A stretch of 64,000 bases of DNA from Pseudomonas fulva. GTDB lineage: Bacteria > Pseudomonadota > Gammaproteobacteria > Pseudomonadales > Pseudomonadaceae. Shown here piece after piece: positions 47,144 through 57,875 of the stretch (positions within the stretch are counted from its first letter, which is position 1; every line of letters begins with the position of its first letter). A program made the position numbers and the translations under genes. The stretch is taken from positions 62,001 through 126,000 of the forward strand of contig NZ_JADNYP010000007.1 of the NCBI RefSeq assembly GCF_015680705.1. The letters are read 5' to 3'. A model generated the notes under the pieces. It was not told the origin of the DNA and searched no databases. It saw only the letters and a program-made list of their open reading frames with translations.

Positions 47144-50100
47144 ATGAAAGAATTAACCTCGATGCAGGCCGCCTGCTGGAGCGGTCGGGCCGCTCGTGAC
47201 GCGCTGGGCATGGTGGGCGCTCACCTCTATGCCGAGTTCGACGGGCAGGCCGTGGATCCCGCTCGGCTGCGCCGGGCCGTGGCGCACATGAGCCTGCGCC
47301 ACCCCATGTTGCGCCTGCGTCTGAGCGCCGACGGCCAGCAGTACGTCGCGCCGGCGCAAGAAGCTCCCCAGCTGGAAGTCGAGGACCTGCGGCAGTCGAG
47401 CCCGCAACAGGCCAGCGAGCGTCTGCTGCACAAGCGCGAGGCGTGGACTCACCAGCAGCTCGACCTTCGCCAGGCGCCGCCTGTGCGGCTGGGCCTGAGC
47501 CTGCTGGCCGACCAGCGAGTGCGCCTGCACGTGGACGCCGACATGATCGCCGTCGACCCTTCGAGCTTCCGCATCCTGATGGAAGACCTCGCCGCCGCGT
47601 ATGAGGCCCCCGAGGCTGCCTTGCCGACAGCCCCGGACTTCTTCGACTGGTGGGACCGGGTGCGCGCCGATCCGGCGCTCAAGGCCGCGCGTTCGCGCGA
47701 TCGTGACTGGTGGCGCGAACGGCTGGAGCGCATCGCCCCCGCGCCGAACCTGCCCTTGCACGCCGGCCAGCCGGCACGGGCACGCAGCGAACGACTGCAT
47801 GCCTGGCTCGATGCGGCCCAGCGCCAGGCCTTGCAACGCCTGGCGCGCGACCGCCGGATCAGCCTCTCGAGCCTGATGCTGGGCCTGTTCGCCACGGTGC
47901 TCGGGGCGCACACCGGCGATCGCCGCTTGCGATTGAACGTGCCGAGCTTCTGGCGCGAACCACTGGTCGAAGGCATCGAGCGTACCGTTGGCGAGTTCGC
48001 CAATGTGCTCATGCTGGATGTCGACCTGGATGCCGCCGCGCATCCGGCTGCCTTGTGCGCGCAGCTCGCCGACCAGGTGACCGAGCGGCTGGCGCACGGC
48101 GCCTGGTCGGGCGTCGACCTGATGCGCGAGCTGTCGCGCCGGCACGGCTCGACGCAACTGGCACCGGTGGTATTCACCGCGGCGCTGGACCTGCCCGGCG
48201 GCGAACTGTTCTCCGAGCGTGTGCGGCGGGTATTCGGCACGCTGGCCTGGACCATCTCGCAAGGCCCGCAAGTGGCGCTGGATGTGCAGGTCGCCCGCGC
48301 CGATGGTGGCATCCTGATCAACTGGGACGTCCGCCTCGACGCCCTGCCGCGTGGCTGGGTCGTGCAGTTGTTCGAGCGCTACACGACGCTGGTACGCAGT
48401 GTCGCCGAGCATCCCGGCGTTCTCGACCAGCCCCTGGCCAAGCGCCCCGGCGAGCGGCCCCTCGACCCGCTGCAACAGGCCTATGTGCTCGGACGGGGGA
48501 CCCACATGCCGCTGGGCGGCGTGGCCATGCAGGAGTTTCGCGAATACCGTGGCACGCTGGATATCGATCTGCTGCGCGCCCGGCTCGAGGCCATGGTGCG
48601 CCGGCACCCGAGCCTGCGCACGCGGATCGACGCGCACCGCCGCGTGCAGTTCGTCAGCCCCGAGCCGCAGGTCAACCTGGACGTGGTGGATCTTTCGCGG
48701 ATGTCGAGGGAACAGGCGCTGCAAGCCATCGAGAGCCGGCGCGAGGCCTACGCGCATGCACATTTCGAACTCGACCGGGCGCCGTGGAACATCACCGCGT
48801 GGCGCCTGGCCGACGACCAGTGGGTAGTCTTCGCCCGACTGGACGCGCTGATCCTGGACGGGCGCTCGATCGCCGCGCTGCTGGTGGAGCTGTTCGGCGA
48901 GCCGGCCGGCGAAGCCGAACCCGGCCAGGCCGAGCCGGTCGACAAGGCCGAACTCGCCCGGCAGCGCCAGGCCGATGCAGCCTACTGGGAGCACAAGCTC
49001 GCCGGCGTGACCGGCCCACCCTGCCTGCTCTGGACCCAACCGCTGGAGCAGATCGCCAGTTCGCGCTATGCCCGTCAGCGCCTGCGCATTCCCGCGCCGG
49101 TGTTCGCCGCGCTGGGCAAGCTGGGTGCCCGGCAACGGCTGTTCAAGCATGCGACCCTGACAGCGGTGGTGCTGGAAGTGCTTTCGCATTGGGTGCGCGA
49201 GGGCGACCTGTGCGTGGCGATGCCAGTCGCCATACCGAACCAGAGCGCGTTCGCCAACCACTCCAGCTTCATCGCGGTCAACTGGTCGCGAGCCTGCGGC
49301 AGCTTCACGCAACGGGCGGCCCGCCTGCAGACCGACGTGCTCGAAGGCTTGCAGCACTTGGCGTTTTCCGGCGTCGACCTGGCGCGCCAGCTGTTCGAGC
49401 GCCACGGCCCCGGGCCGGTGTTGCCAGTGGTGGTCACCAATGGGTTGTCCTGGCCGGTGGCGCCGGCCGACAGCCCGATGCGCCTGCACGACGGGCTGAC
49501 CCAGACGCCACAGGTGGCGATGGACGTGCGCTTCTCCAGCGACGCCGAGGGCAGCTTGCTGCTGGAGATCGACCATGCCTGCCAGGCGCTCGATCCGGCG
49601 TGCGTGCGTGACCTGCTGCAGGCACTGGATCGCACGATACACCGGATCGTCGACCGCGATCGCTTCGCCATCGAACCGAACACGGTGGTCGACACCGGCC
49701 ACTATCAGCTCAACAGCCCGGTCGCTGACGCCAGCCACGAGGCGTTCCTCGAACGCATCGCCGAGCGGTTGTTCGACCCCGACAATCACAGGACCGCCCT
49801 GATCAGCGGAGATCGACGCATCAGCTACGCCGAGCTGGGTGCCGAGGTGGCGCGGGCGATCGCCGCGCTCGAGGCCCGCGGCGTGAAACAGGGCCAGGTG
49901 CTGGCGCTGTGCCTGCCACGCAGTCCGGCACACACCATCTTGACCCTGGCCTGCGCCCTGACCGGGGTCATCTGGGTGCCGATCGATGCCGGGGCGCCCG
50001 CGCAACGCCGCCAGTACCTGCTCGACAACTGTCGACCCGACCTGGTGGTGCTGGCCGAAGGCGAGGCCTTCGGTCACCCCAGCGCCACCTGCGAGGCGCT

Positions 50101-51484
50101 GCTCGCCGAGCCGGCACCAGCCCCGGCCAGCCTGCCCCGCCTGTCGCTGAGCGAAGCGCCGGCCTATTACCTGTACACCTCGGGCACCACCGGCAAGCCC
50201 AAGTGCGTGGTGCTCGACAACCGCGCCACCGCCAACGTCATCGGCAGCACCCTGGCCCGCTGGGCAGTGACCGAGGACGACGTGTTCATGTCCGTCACGC
50301 CGCTGCACCACGACATGTCGGTGTTCGACGTGCTCGGCAGCCTCACGGCCGGTGCCACGCTGGTGCTGCCCGGCGCCGACGAGGACAAGGACGCGCTTGC
50401 CTGGCACGCGCTGATCGCCCGCCACCAGGTGAGCCTGTGGTGCACGGTCCCGGCCATCCTGGACATGCTCCTGGCCTGCCGTGGCGAGCACTCCCTGCAG
50501 AGCCTGCGGCTGATCGCCCAGGGCGGCGACTACATCAGGCCGACGACCATTGCCCAACTGCGCGCGCTGCTGCCAGAGGCGCGCCTGGTCTCACTGGGCG
50601 GCCCGACCGAGACCACCATCTGGAGCATCTGGCACGACATCGGCCCCGATGACCAAGGCTCGATCCCCTATGGCCGGCCGCTACCGGGCAATCGCTACCT
50701 GGTGCTCGACGAGCATGGCGAGCATTGTCCGACCGGCGTGGTGGGCCGGATCCACACCGCAGGGGTGAACCTGGCGCTGGGCTACCTGTTGGACGGTCAA
50801 CTGCAGCAGACCGACTTCGTCACGGTCGAGGACGAGCACGGCGAGCCGGTGCGGGCTTTCCGTACCGGCGACTGCGGACGCTACCGCGAGGACGGCGTGC
50901 TGCTGTTCGACAGCCGGGTCAATGGCTACGTGAAGATACGCGGGGTGCGCGTCTCGCTACCGGACATCGAGATGGCGCTTGCCAGCCATCCGGCGCTACG
51001 CCAGGTGCTGGTGGTCGACTACGGCGATCCGCGCGCTGGTGAGACCTGTCTCGGCGCGCTTTACGTCGGCACGCCGGACGCGGCGCCGAGCGTGGCCGAA
51101 CTGCGCGCCCACGCCCGTCGGCAGCTGCCGCAGTCGCATGTACCGACCCGCCTGCTGAGCGTGACGGGCCTACCGCTTTCGCAGAACGGCAAGCCCGATC
51201 GCCAGAAAGCTCGCAGCCTGCTCGAGGCAACGGCCTCGGCGCCAGCCCGTGCCGAACCTGACAACCCGGTGCTGGGCATCTACCTGAAGGTGCTCGGCCA
51301 GACACCTTCGGACCCGGTCGATGCGGCGGCGAGCTTCCTGAGCCTGGGCCTGCGCCCGCAGCACCTCAAGGCGATCGCCGCCGGCCTGCGCGAGCGATTC
51401 GGCGTCGAACTCTCGCCGACGCAACTGCTGCGCTGTCGCAATGCGCAGGACGTCGAGCGCCTGCTCGCCACCGCCGTCGCCTGA
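47144..51484 (+). CDS. pmsD: Non-ribosomal peptide synthetase, Cy-Cy-A with degenerate carrier
   Basis: A 1446-residue synthetase; ATG 47144 gives [15 protein letters not shown]. Two cyclisation domains come first, each with the DxxxxDxxS motif (DMIAVDPSS near 135 and DALILDGRS near 565). An adenylation domain follows ([12 protein letters not shown] near 1010, GGPTET near 1150, [12 protein letters not shown] and NGKPDRQ near 1347); threonine is expected from the pathway. The last 60 residues have a carrier-like fold, but the Ser-bearing LGGxS sequence is replaced by [11 protein letters not shown], so it probably cannot be loaded. The double Cy would form and close the oxazoline. The symbol follows the pseudomonine pathway and is less certain than those of pmsCEAB. 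Confidence 0.85.
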   Translation: MKELTSMQAACWSGRAARDALGMVGAHLYAEFDGQAVDPARLRRAVAHMSLRHPMLRLRLSADGQQYVAPAQEAPQLEVEDLRQSSPQQASERLLHKREAWTHQQLDLRQAPPVRLGLSLLADQRVRLHVDADMIAVDPSSFRILMEDLAAAYEAPEAALPTAPDFFDWWDRVRADPALKAARSRDRDWWRERLERIAPAPNLPLHAGQPARARSERLHAWLDAAQRQALQRLARDRRISLSSLMLGLFATVLGAHTGDRRLRLNVPSFWREPLVEGIERTVGEFANVLMLDVDLDAAAHPAALCAQLADQVTERLAHGAWSGVDLMRELSRRHGSTQLAPVVFTAALDLPGGELFSERVRRVFGTLAWTISQGPQVALDVQVARADGGILINWDVRLDALPRGWVVQLFERYTTLVRSVAEHPGVLDQPLAKRPGERPLDPLQQAYVLGRGTHMPLGGVAMQEFREYRGTLDIDLLRARLEAMVRRHPSLRTRIDAHRRVQFVSPEPQVNLDVVDLSRMSREQALQAIESRREAYAHAHFELDRAPWNITAWRLADDQWVVFARLDALILDGRSIAALLVELFGEPAGEAEPGQAEPVDKAELARQRQADAAYWEHKLAGVTGPPCLLWTQPLEQIASSRYARQRLRIPAPVFAALGKLGARQRLFKHATLTAVVLEVLSHWVREGDLCVAMPVAIPNQSAFANHSSFIAVNWSRACGSFTQRAARLQTDVLEGLQHLAFSGVDLARQLFERHGPGPVLPVVVTNGLSWPVAPADSPMRLHDGLTQTPQVAMDVRFSSDAEGSLLLEIDHACQALDPACVRDLLQALDRTIHRIVDRDRFAIEPNTVVDTGHYQLNSPVADASHEAFLERIAERLFDPDNHRTALISGDRRISYAELGAEVARAIAALEARGVKQGQVLALCLPRSPAHTILTLACALTGVIWVPIDAGAPAQRRQYLLDNCRPDLVVLAEGEAFGHPSATCEALLAEPAPAPASLPRLSLSEAPAYYLYTSGTTGKPKCVVLDNRATANVIGSTLARWAVTEDDVFMSVTPLHHDMSVFDVLGSLTAGATLVLPGADEDKDALAWHALIARHQVSLWCTVPAILDMLLACRGEHSLQSLRLIAQGGDYIRPTTIAQLRALLPEARLVSLGGPTETTIWSIWHDIGPDDQGSIPYGRPLPGNRYLVLDEHGEHCPTGVVGRIHTAGVNLALGYLLDGQLQQTDFVTVEDEHGEPVRAFRTGDCGRYREDGVLLFDSRVNGYVKIRGVRVSLPDIEMALASHPALRQVLVVDYGDPRAGETCLGALYVGTPDAAPSVAELRAHARRQLPQSHVPTRLLSVTGLPLSQNGKPDRQKARSLLEATASAPARAEPDNPVLGIYLKVLGQTPSDPVDAAASFLSLGLRPQHLKAIAAGLRERFGVELSPTQLLRCRNAQDVERLLATAVA

Positions 51485-51571
51485 GCCCAACACACCATCC
51501 ACACGCACCCGAGCGCGGCGCCACAGCCGGCGGCCGCGCTCATGCAGACAGCACCTAAGGAGAGGGATCGG

Positions 51572-52891
51572 ATGAAAGACCTACCCACTGCGGACATCAC
51601 GGGGATCGGCCTGGGCCCCTTCAACCTGGGCTTGGCCGCACTGCTCGAGGCCCACCCCGGCCTGAGCGCCACGTTCCTTGAACGCAAGAGCGAATTCCGC
51701 TGGCACGAAGGTCTGCTGTTGCCTGGCACGACCCTGCAGGTACCGTTCCTGGCCGACCTGGTGTCCATGGCCGACCCGACACACCGCTTGAGCTACCTGA
51801 ACTACCTGCACCAGCACGAACGGCTCTATCAGTTCTACTACTACGACAACTTCCAGGTTCCGCGCCGCGAGTACGATCATTACTGCCGCTGGGCCTCGCA
51901 ACAGCTGCCCAGCTGCCGCTTCGGCGAAGAGGTCAGCGACGTGCGCTACGACGCCGGCGCCGAGCACTTCCTGGTCCAGACCCAGTCGTTGTCCGGCTTC
52001 AGGCGGCAGTACCACAGCAGGCATCTGGCAGTCGGAGTCGGTACCGCCCCTTGGCTGCCACGCTGGGCGCAAACCGGCTCGCCAGCGCCGATCATGCACT
52101 CGGCGGAGTTCGGCAAGCGCCGCGCAGAGCTGGCCGAATGTCGCCAGGTCACCGTGGTCGGCTCGGGACAGAGCGCCGCCGAATGCGTGCTGGCGCTGTT
52201 CAGCGAGCTGACCCCCGAACGGGTCGCCGCTGGCGCCTCGATCCGCTGGATCACCCGCTCGCCCGGATTCCATCCGATGGAATACTCGAAGCTCGGTCAG
52301 GAATGCTTCACTCCGTCCTACATGGAGTACTTCCACAGCCTGCCCCGCGAGCGACGCCGCGACATCGTCGCCACCCAGGGTCTGCTGTACAAGGGCATCA
52401 GCTTCTCGACCATCGCCGACATCTACGACCTGATCTACGAACGCTCGATCGGCGGCGTGGAGCCGGGCCTGACGCTGTTGTCGAACTGTGAGGTGGAACG
52501 GGTCGACACGGTCGGGGGCGCGCTGCGCATCGCCTATCGCCATCGGGAGCTGGGCCAGGCCAGCGTCCTCGAAGCGGACGCCATCGTCGCGGCCACGGGT
52601 TACTCCCATGCCTGGCCGGCGTGGTTCGAACGCTTCAAGGGCGAGATCCTGGCCACTGACGAGTACGGCGACTGCATCGTCCAGGAAGATTTCACCGCGC
52701 GCCGTTGCGACGGCGGTGCCGGGCGCATCTTCGTGCAGAACGCCGAGATCTTCCAGCACGGGGTCGGCTCGCCCGACCTGGGGGTGGCCGCCATCCGCAA
52801 CGCGACCATCGTCAACCGGCTGCTGGGCCGCGCCCATTACCGCCTGCCCAGGCGTTCGTCGTTCCAACGCTACGGCATGCACGAAGCCTGA
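51572..52891 (+). CDS. FAD-dependent N-hydroxylating monooxygenase (histamine N-hydroxylase)
   Basis: A 439-residue enzyme of the lysine/ornithine N-monooxygenase family; ATG 51572 follows AAGGAGAGGG. An FAD fold opens the protein (ITGIGLGPFNLGLAALLE), the NADPH site is VTVVGSGQSAAECVLALF near 195, and the C-terminal ATGYSHAWP and LGVAAIRNATIVNRL are family sequences. With a histidine decarboxylase and no lysine- or ornithine-specific genes near, histamine is the likely substrate, as for BasC of acinetobactin. It is 88 bp after the synthetase gene on the same strand. Confidence 0.88.
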   Translation: MKDLPTADITGIGLGPFNLGLAALLEAHPGLSATFLERKSEFRWHEGLLLPGTTLQVPFLADLVSMADPTHRLSYLNYLHQHERLYQFYYYDNFQVPRREYDHYCRWASQQLPSCRFGEEVSDVRYDAGAEHFLVQTQSLSGFRRQYHSRHLAVGVGTAPWLPRWAQTGSPAPIMHSAEFGKRRAELAECRQVTVVGSGQSAAECVLALFSELTPERVAAGASIRWITRSPGFHPMEYSKLGQECFTPSYMEYFHSLPRERRRDIVATQGLLYKGISFSTIADIYDLIYERSIGGVEPGLTLLSNCEVERVDTVGGALRIAYRHRELGQASVLEADAIVAATGYSHAWPAWFERFKGEILATDEYGDCIVQEDFTARRCDGGAGRIFVQNAEIFQHGVGSPDLGVAAIRNATIVNRLLGRAHYRLPRRSSFQRYGMHEA

Positions 52892-52902
52892 GCGGCGCAC
52901 AC

Positions 52903-52931
52903 GGCATGCCGGCCACGAAGGCCGGCATGCC
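52903..52931. terminator. Bidirectional hairpin between converging siderophore genes
   Basis: Perfect 12-bp arms GGCATGCCGGCC and GGCCGGCATGCC (52903-52914, 52920-52931) with loop ACGAA, exactly between the monooxygenase and carrier-condensation genes. No T tract is present. Confidence 0.65.
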
Positions 52932-52936
52932 CTGGC

Positions 52937-55111
52937 TCACGCCAGTAGCCGCCGGACCTCCAGCGCCGCCGTCTGGCCATGGGTGAAGGCGCCGATGACC
53001 CGTTCGATGGTGTCGCTCAGCAAGGCCATCTGCGCCTGGCCATAGCGCGCCGTGAGGTAGGTCACGACCAGGCGCAGCGCTCGCTTGCCGTCGATCACGT
53101 TCTCCATGATCTCGAACTGGATGCCGAACATCGACTGGCTCTTGTCCGGGTCGATCTGCCGGTAGCGGATCGGCTCGCCGCCAGGCGCGCCCAAGGCACC
53201 GTTGAGGGCATTGTTGGCGTGGATCTGGATGTAGACATCGAACAGCAGGCCTTGCTCGGGGGCCATGCCCAACGCCTGCTGGATCTGCTCCATGGGCACG
53301 TCGGCATAGGCCATGGAATCGTTGATCAGGCGGCTGACACCCTCGATCATCTGGCCGACCGGCTGGTTCGGCTCGAACCGCACGCGGTGCGCCACCATGG
53401 TGGTGAAATAGCCGACCGTGTCGTAGTAGGCCGGATCGGTGCGCCCGGAGGCCGAAGTGCCGATCACCAGCTCGCGCAGGTCGCCCATCTTGTGCAGGGC
53501 CAGGGCAATGGCGGTATAGAGCACACCGAACAGCGACGAGTCGTTCTGCCGAGCGAAGCCGTACAGCTGGTCGATGGTGGCCTGGTCGGGCGTGATCTCG
53601 AACCAGCGGGCATCGGTCGAGCCCTGGCTGGCCGATGTCGAGCCAGGGCCGGCCTGGTCGTCGAGCGCAGGCAGGACCAGGCCCGGGGTAGCGCCACGCA
53701 GCATGTCGGTCCAGTAGGCCAGGTGCCGCGGATCGATACCCTCGGCACGCGCCTGCAGGGCGTATGCCTGGAACGACGGCGCCGGTGCCTTCCAGGCCGG
53801 CGCGCGGTCGCTGGCCCGTGCCTGGTAGGCCTGGGCCAGCTCCTGCATCATCACGTTGAGCGACCACTCGTCGATGGCCATGTGGTGCACCAGCAGTGAC
53901 AGACGCTGGCGTTGCTGCGTCGCATCGCGGAAGAACCGCACGCGCATGGGCAGCTCCCGGGACAGGTCGAAACGGTGGCTGGCCTCGCTGGCCAGGCTCG
54001 CGCCCTGGCTCTCTTGGCTCGACCAGAACCACTTGTAGCGCGACAGGCGCTCGAGCGGGACCAGGCGCTGAAGAGGCTCCGGGCCATCGAAATGGTAGGT
54101 GGTGCGCAGGCTGGCGTGGCGGTGCACCAGGTCGGTGAAGGCTTGTTCGAAGATCGCCTCGTCGACCGGGTCGAGGAAGTCCATGGCGAAGGGCAGGTTG
54201 AAGATGGTGCCGAAATCGAAGGCTTGGTAGGCGCGCCCCAGCGATGCCTGGGCAGGCGCGAAAGGTGCCTCCTGCACTTCGCCGATTTCCCGACCACGGC
54301 CGGCCAGAGTAGCGTCCAGCACCTGCGCGCGGGCGGCCAGGGCGGCGGCCGAGGAGGCACTGAAGAAGTCGTTGAAGCGGACCTCCACGCCATGGGTTTC
54401 GGCCAATCGGCCGATGATGCGCGTGGCCAGCAGCGAATGGCCGCCGAAATCGAAGAAATCATCGTTGGCGGTCATGCCAGGTTCCGCCAACGCCTGGCGG
54501 AACTCGTCGAGGATGATCGCCTCGACCGCGTTGCCAGTGGCGGCCTGCGTGGCTGGCGCGCCCATGCCGTCGACCAGCTCCCCGGCCTCGGCCGCACGAC
54601 CCTGCAGCCAGGGCAGGTTCGGCACCCCGACCGGGCGCCCGGCGCAGGCGTCCAGGGTCATGCGGTAAAGGTCATCCTCGCGGCACACCTGGTCGAGGAT
54701 CGGATGCAGCACGAACGCCAGGATCGACCCCTGCCCTAGCTGCATGACCCGCGCTTGCAGCGGCGGCTGGGTGTGCGGCTCCCAGGGCTGCGCCTGAAGG
54801 GCCAGCAGTTGCTCGCGGGCCTCGAGCTCGTCACGCACCTGCAGCACGCCGACGCAATCGCGCCAGTGCGTGCCGACCAGCTTGAGCAGCTCGCCGTCGT
54901 CATCGAAAAGGTAACGGGCGTTGAGCTCCGGCAGGCTCTGGACGACCGCGCCGAGCGCGGCCTCCAGCCTGGCCGGCTCGAACTCGCCGGCCAGGCGCCA
55001 GGCGCTGAAATGCTTCATGGCGCGTTCGGGATCTTGCGCCTGAAGAAGCCAGGCCTGCTCTTCGTGGGACGTGACGGGCAGTGTCTGCGTGCCCGGATTG
55101 AGTTCCATCAT
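52937..55111 (-). CDS. pmsG: Non-ribosomal peptide synthetase, carrier plus condensation domain
   Basis: A 724-residue protein. The start is ATG 55111 or 55108, both near AGGAA; the longer frame upstream lacks a ribosome site. Residues 1-190 look like a condensation-type half domain without the HHxxxDG core (VLHPILDQVCREDD remains). An intact carrier follows at about 195-275 with Ser in DDFFDFGGHSLLATRI near 225. A full condensation domain (about 300-724) has HHMAIDEWS near 409. It probably carries the threonyl-derived intermediate and releases it onto N-hydroxyhistamine, like BasB. It is transcribed towards the monooxygenase, from a promoter with a strong Fur box. Confidence 0.83.
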   Translation of the reverse strand: MMELNPGTQTLPVTSHEEQAWLLQAQDPERAMKHFSAWRLAGEFEPARLEAALGAVVQSLPELNARYLFDDDGELLKLVGTHWRDCVGVLQVRDELEAREQLLALQAQPWEPHTQPPLQARVMQLGQGSILAFVLHPILDQVCREDDLYRMTLDACAGRPVGVPNLPWLQGRAAEAGELVDGMGAPATQAATGNAVEAIILDEFRQALAEPGMTANDDFFDFGGHSLLATRIIGRLAETHGVEVRFNDFFSASSAAALAARAQVLDATLAGRGREIGEVQEAPFAPAQASLGRAYQAFDFGTIFNLPFAMDFLDPVDEAIFEQAFTDLVHRHASLRTTYHFDGPEPLQRLVPLERLSRYKWFWSSQESQGASLASEASHRFDLSRELPMRVRFFRDATQQRQRLSLLVHHMAIDEWSLNVMMQELAQAYQARASDRAPAWKAPAPSFQAYALQARAEGIDPRHLAYWTDMLRGATPGLVLPALDDQAGPGSTSASQGSTDARWFEITPDQATIDQLYGFARQNDSSLFGVLYTAIALALHKMGDLRELVIGTSASGRTDPAYYDTVGYFTTMVAHRVRFEPNQPVGQMIEGVSRLINDSMAYADVPMEQIQQALGMAPEQGLLFDVYIQIHANNALNGALGAPGGEPIRYRQIDPDKSQSMFGIQFEIMENVIDGKRALRLVVTYLTARYGQAQMALLSDTIERVIGAFTHGQTAALEVRRLLA

Positions 55112-55263
55112 GGAAATTCCTACCTTGTCGAACTGGACGATAAGCAGCAGAGGCACATGCATGCCGGCGAACCCATCCAGGGGCCGGGGGAGCGGTGCCG
55201 CCTTTTGGCGAGCACCGCGGGTGAGCAGGTCCATTGCGCAAAACCTGCAAACAAATTAATCTT

Positions 55264-55288
55264 AATGATAATAATACATATTATCATT
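55264..55288. promoter_or_regulatory. Fur box between the carrier-condensation gene and the ECF sigma gene
   Basis: A 25-bp palindrome with arms AATGATAATA and TATTATCATT; its central 19 bp match 15 of 19 consensus positions (GATAATGATAATCATTATC). It lies 43 bp before the sigma gene and about 150 bp before the divergent gene. Confidence 0.9.
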
Positions 55289-55330
55289 AGTCAAAAGTCT
55301 GGCGTCAGCCAGGCGCCGGGGAGACGTACC

Positions 55331-55831
55331 GTGGACAAGGGATCGTTCGCGCTCAGGCAGCAGATGGAGCGGCTGTATCTCGATCATCACAAATGGCTGA
55401 CCAGCCTGCTGCGACGCAAGCTGGGCAACTCGACCGATGCCGCCGACCTCATGCACGATGTCTACCTCAAGCTGATCGGTAAAGGCCGCGTACCTACGGC
55501 CGCCGAGTGCCGCTGCCACCTCACGCAGATCGCCAAGGGCATGGTGGTCGACCTGCACCGCCGGCGCCGCCTGGAGGCCAGCCACCTCGAGACGCTCAAG
55601 GACCAGCACGAACCGCTGGCCCCTTCCGAAGAAACCCGCGCCCTGGCCGCCGAGAGCCTGGCGCGGATCGACAGCATCCTGCGCGACCAGCCCAGGGCGC
55701 GAGAGGCGCTGCTGCTGCATCGCCTGGAGGGCATGGGGCATCGCGACATTGCCACGCAACTTAACGTCTCGGTCTCTTCGGTCGAGAAATACATCGCCTC
55801 GGGCGTGCGTGCCTGCATGTCGCATGTCTGA
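55331..55831 (+). CDS. ECF sigma factor of the iron-starvation (FecI) type
   Basis: A 166-residue sigma-70 factor that starts with GTG 55331 after GGGGAG. Region 2 has MERLYLDHHKWLTSLLRRKLGNSTDAADLMHDVYLKLI, and region 4 has PRAREALLLHRLEGMGHRDIATQLNVSVSSVEKYIASGV, a FecI-type HTH. A strong Fur box lies just upstream, so it should be made only under iron limitation, and then may drive the transport genes after it. No FecR-type anti-sigma gene follows, which is unusual. A short plus-strand gap (55832-56075) before the ABC genes holds no gene. Confidence 0.92.
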   Translation: MDKGSFALRQQMERLYLDHHKWLTSLLRRKLGNSTDAADLMHDVYLKLIGKGRVPTAAECRCHLTQIAKGMVVDLHRRRRLEASHLETLKDQHEPLAPSEETRALAAESLARIDSILRDQPRAREALLLHRLEGMGHRDIATQLNVSVSSVEKYIASGVRACMSHV

Positions 55832-56075
55832 AGTCCTTGGGCCAAGACGCGAGGGTTGCCACCAAAGCCGCCGGACGGCGATCAGGCAAGGCGAAGACAG
55901 GCGGGCACGCCGGGCGTACGGGCTGCACCGGGCATTCCAGATCGCTTCCGACGCGGCCCGATCGTTGAGGATCTGGCCGCGCCGTTCGTAATACACAGTA
56001 AGTGCCGTGGCAACCCGGCATGCCAAGGACACCAGGCCGCCCTCGGGCACCTGCAGCCATCTACCAGGAGAACCA

Positions 56076-57875
56076 ATGAGCATCAACGAGGCGAGCGAGG
56101 CCAAACCCTCGCCCAGCGGCACCGTATCGCAGGTCCTGCAACCGATACGCGGACGACTGGTCGTCGCCGGCCTGATGGCCGCCGTCGGCAGCCTGCTGAC
56201 CCTGGTGCCGCTGGCCGGCATCGCGCACATCGCCCGACGGATGCTGGAGCAGGCTGACAGGGTCGGCGCCCCGTCACTGACCGGCGACATATGGCAGACC
56301 ATCGGCCTCAGCCTGGCCAGCCTGGTCGCCGGCATGACCTTGATCGGGCTGGCGGAAACACGGGCTCACCTGGCCGACAACCAGATCACCGGGCAGCTGC
56401 GCCAGGCGATCGTCCGACGCCTGGCCAGGGTGCCGCTGGGCTGGTTCACCAGCAGGGCTTCCGGTGAGGTCAAGCAGGCCATGCAGGACGATGTGGATAC
56501 CTTGCACAGCCTGACCGCGCACTTCTACACCACGCTCGGCCGCGCGGCCGGCGCGGTGACCGGCGCGGTGCTGTACCTGTTCGCGATGGACTGGCGCATG
56601 GCGCTGGTATCGCTGCTGCCTTTCCCGCTGTTCTTTCTTTTCGTCAAGCGCGCCACCCAGGCCAGCAGCGCCAACATGCAGGCATTCGGTGCCGGCATGG
56701 CGCGCATCAACAACGCGGTGGTCGAATTCGTCAACGGCCTGGCGGTGGTCAAGGCGTTCGGCATCGAAGGCAAGGCCCACGGCAGCTACCGCGACGCCGT
56801 GGATGCCTTCGCCGCGGCCTTCACCGACTTCACCCGCCCGCTGGTCAATGCCATGGCCAATGCCCATGCCCTGCTCACCCCGGTCGCCGTGCTCGGGGTG
56901 GTGCTGACCTGCGGCACGCTGTTCAGCTGGCTGGGCTGGATCCGCCCGGTGGATATCCTGCCCTTCGCGCTGGTCGCCCCTGGCATGTGCGCGCCCTTGC
57001 TGCTGCTGAGCTACATCACCCATGACTTGCAGAACGCCACTGGCGCCGCCCAGCGAGTGCACGCCCTGCTGCATACGCCAGTGCTGGAGACCCTCGCGCC
57101 CGGCCAGGCGGCGTCCCCGGCCAATGCCGAGATCCGTGTCGAGCAGTTGAGCTACGCCTATGGCGATACGCCGGTGCTGCGGGACGTCAGCTTCACGCTA
57201 CGGCCCGGCACCGTCACCGCCATCGTCGGGCCCTCCGGCGCGGGCAAGTCGACCTTGGCGCGCCTGCTGCTGCGCTTCTTCGACCCCGACGCCGGGTGCA
57301 TCACCCTGGGCGGGGTGGACCTGCGCCAACTGGACAGCGCGCAGCTCTATCGCGCCGTCGGCTTCGTGCTGCAGGATGTCCGCCTGATCCACGCCAGCCT
57401 GCGCGACAACATCGCCCTGGGCCGACCTTCAGCGACCCAGGAAGACATCGAGGCCGCCGCCCGGACCGCCAACATCCACACGCGCATCCAGGCCCTGCCC
57501 CGTGGCTACGACTCGGTGATCGGCGAGGACGCGCAACTGTCCGGGGGTGAACTGCAACGGGTGAGCATCGCCCGCGCCGTGCTGCTCGACCCACCGGTGC
57601 TGGTGCTGGACGAGGCCACCGCGGCGGCCGATGCCGAGAACGAAGTGCAGATCCAGCGGGCCCTGTCGCGCTTCGCCCGCGGCCGCACCGTGCTGGTGAT
57701 TGCGCACCGGCTCGATACGGTGATGCACGCCGACCAGATCATCCTGCTGGACAAGGGGGGCATCCAGGAACAGGGCACCCACGCCCAGCTGCTCGCGCGC
57801 AATGGCCGCTACGCCCGTCTCTGGGCGTTGGGCGGCTACCAACAGGCCGACCAGGAGGCAGCCTCGCCATGCTGA
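56076..57875 (+). CDS. ABC transporter half-molecule, siderophore export type (BarA/YbtP-like)
   Basis: A 599-residue fusion of a six-span membrane domain (about 20-320) with an ATPase (about 345-590): Walker A GPSGAGKST, signature LSGGELQRVSIARA and Walker B VLVLDEATAAAD. ATG 56076 follows CAGGAG. It overlaps the next half-transporter by 7 bp, so they probably form a heterodimer. In the acinetobactin locus such a pair (BarA/BarB) is thought to export the siderophore; YbtP/Q relatives import. Direction of transport cannot be told from sequence alone. Confidence 0.88.
   Translation: MSINEASEAKPSPSGTVSQVLQPIRGRLVVAGLMAAVGSLLTLVPLAGIAHIARRMLEQADRVGAPSLTGDIWQTIGLSLASLVAGMTLIGLAETRAHLADNQITGQLRQAIVRRLARVPLGWFTSRASGEVKQAMQDDVDTLHSLTAHFYTTLGRAAGAVTGAVLYLFAMDWRMALVSLLPFPLFFLFVKRATQASSANMQAFGAGMARINNAVVEFVNGLAVVKAFGIEGKAHGSYRDAVDAFAAAFTDFTRPLVNAMANAHALLTPVAVLGVVLTCGTLFSWLGWIRPVDILPFALVAPGMCAPLLLLSYITHDLQNATGAAQRVHALLHTPVLETLAPGQAASPANAEIRVEQLSYAYGDTPVLRDVSFTLRPGTVTAIVGPSGAGKSTLARLLLRFFDPDAGCITLGGVDLRQLDSAQLYRAVGFVLQDVRLIHASLRDNIALGRPSATQEDIEAAARTANIHTRIQALPRGYDSVIGEDAQLSGGELQRVSIARAVLLDPPVLVLDEATAAADAENEVQIQRALSRFARGRTVLVIAHRLDTVMHADQIILLDKGGIQEQGTHAQLLARNGRYARLWALGGYQQADQEAASPC

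Noticed and set aside
47153..50557. 1134-residue antisense frame in the synthetase gene
   Set aside because: A shadow of the intact Cy-Cy-A synthetase, with no domain or start signal.
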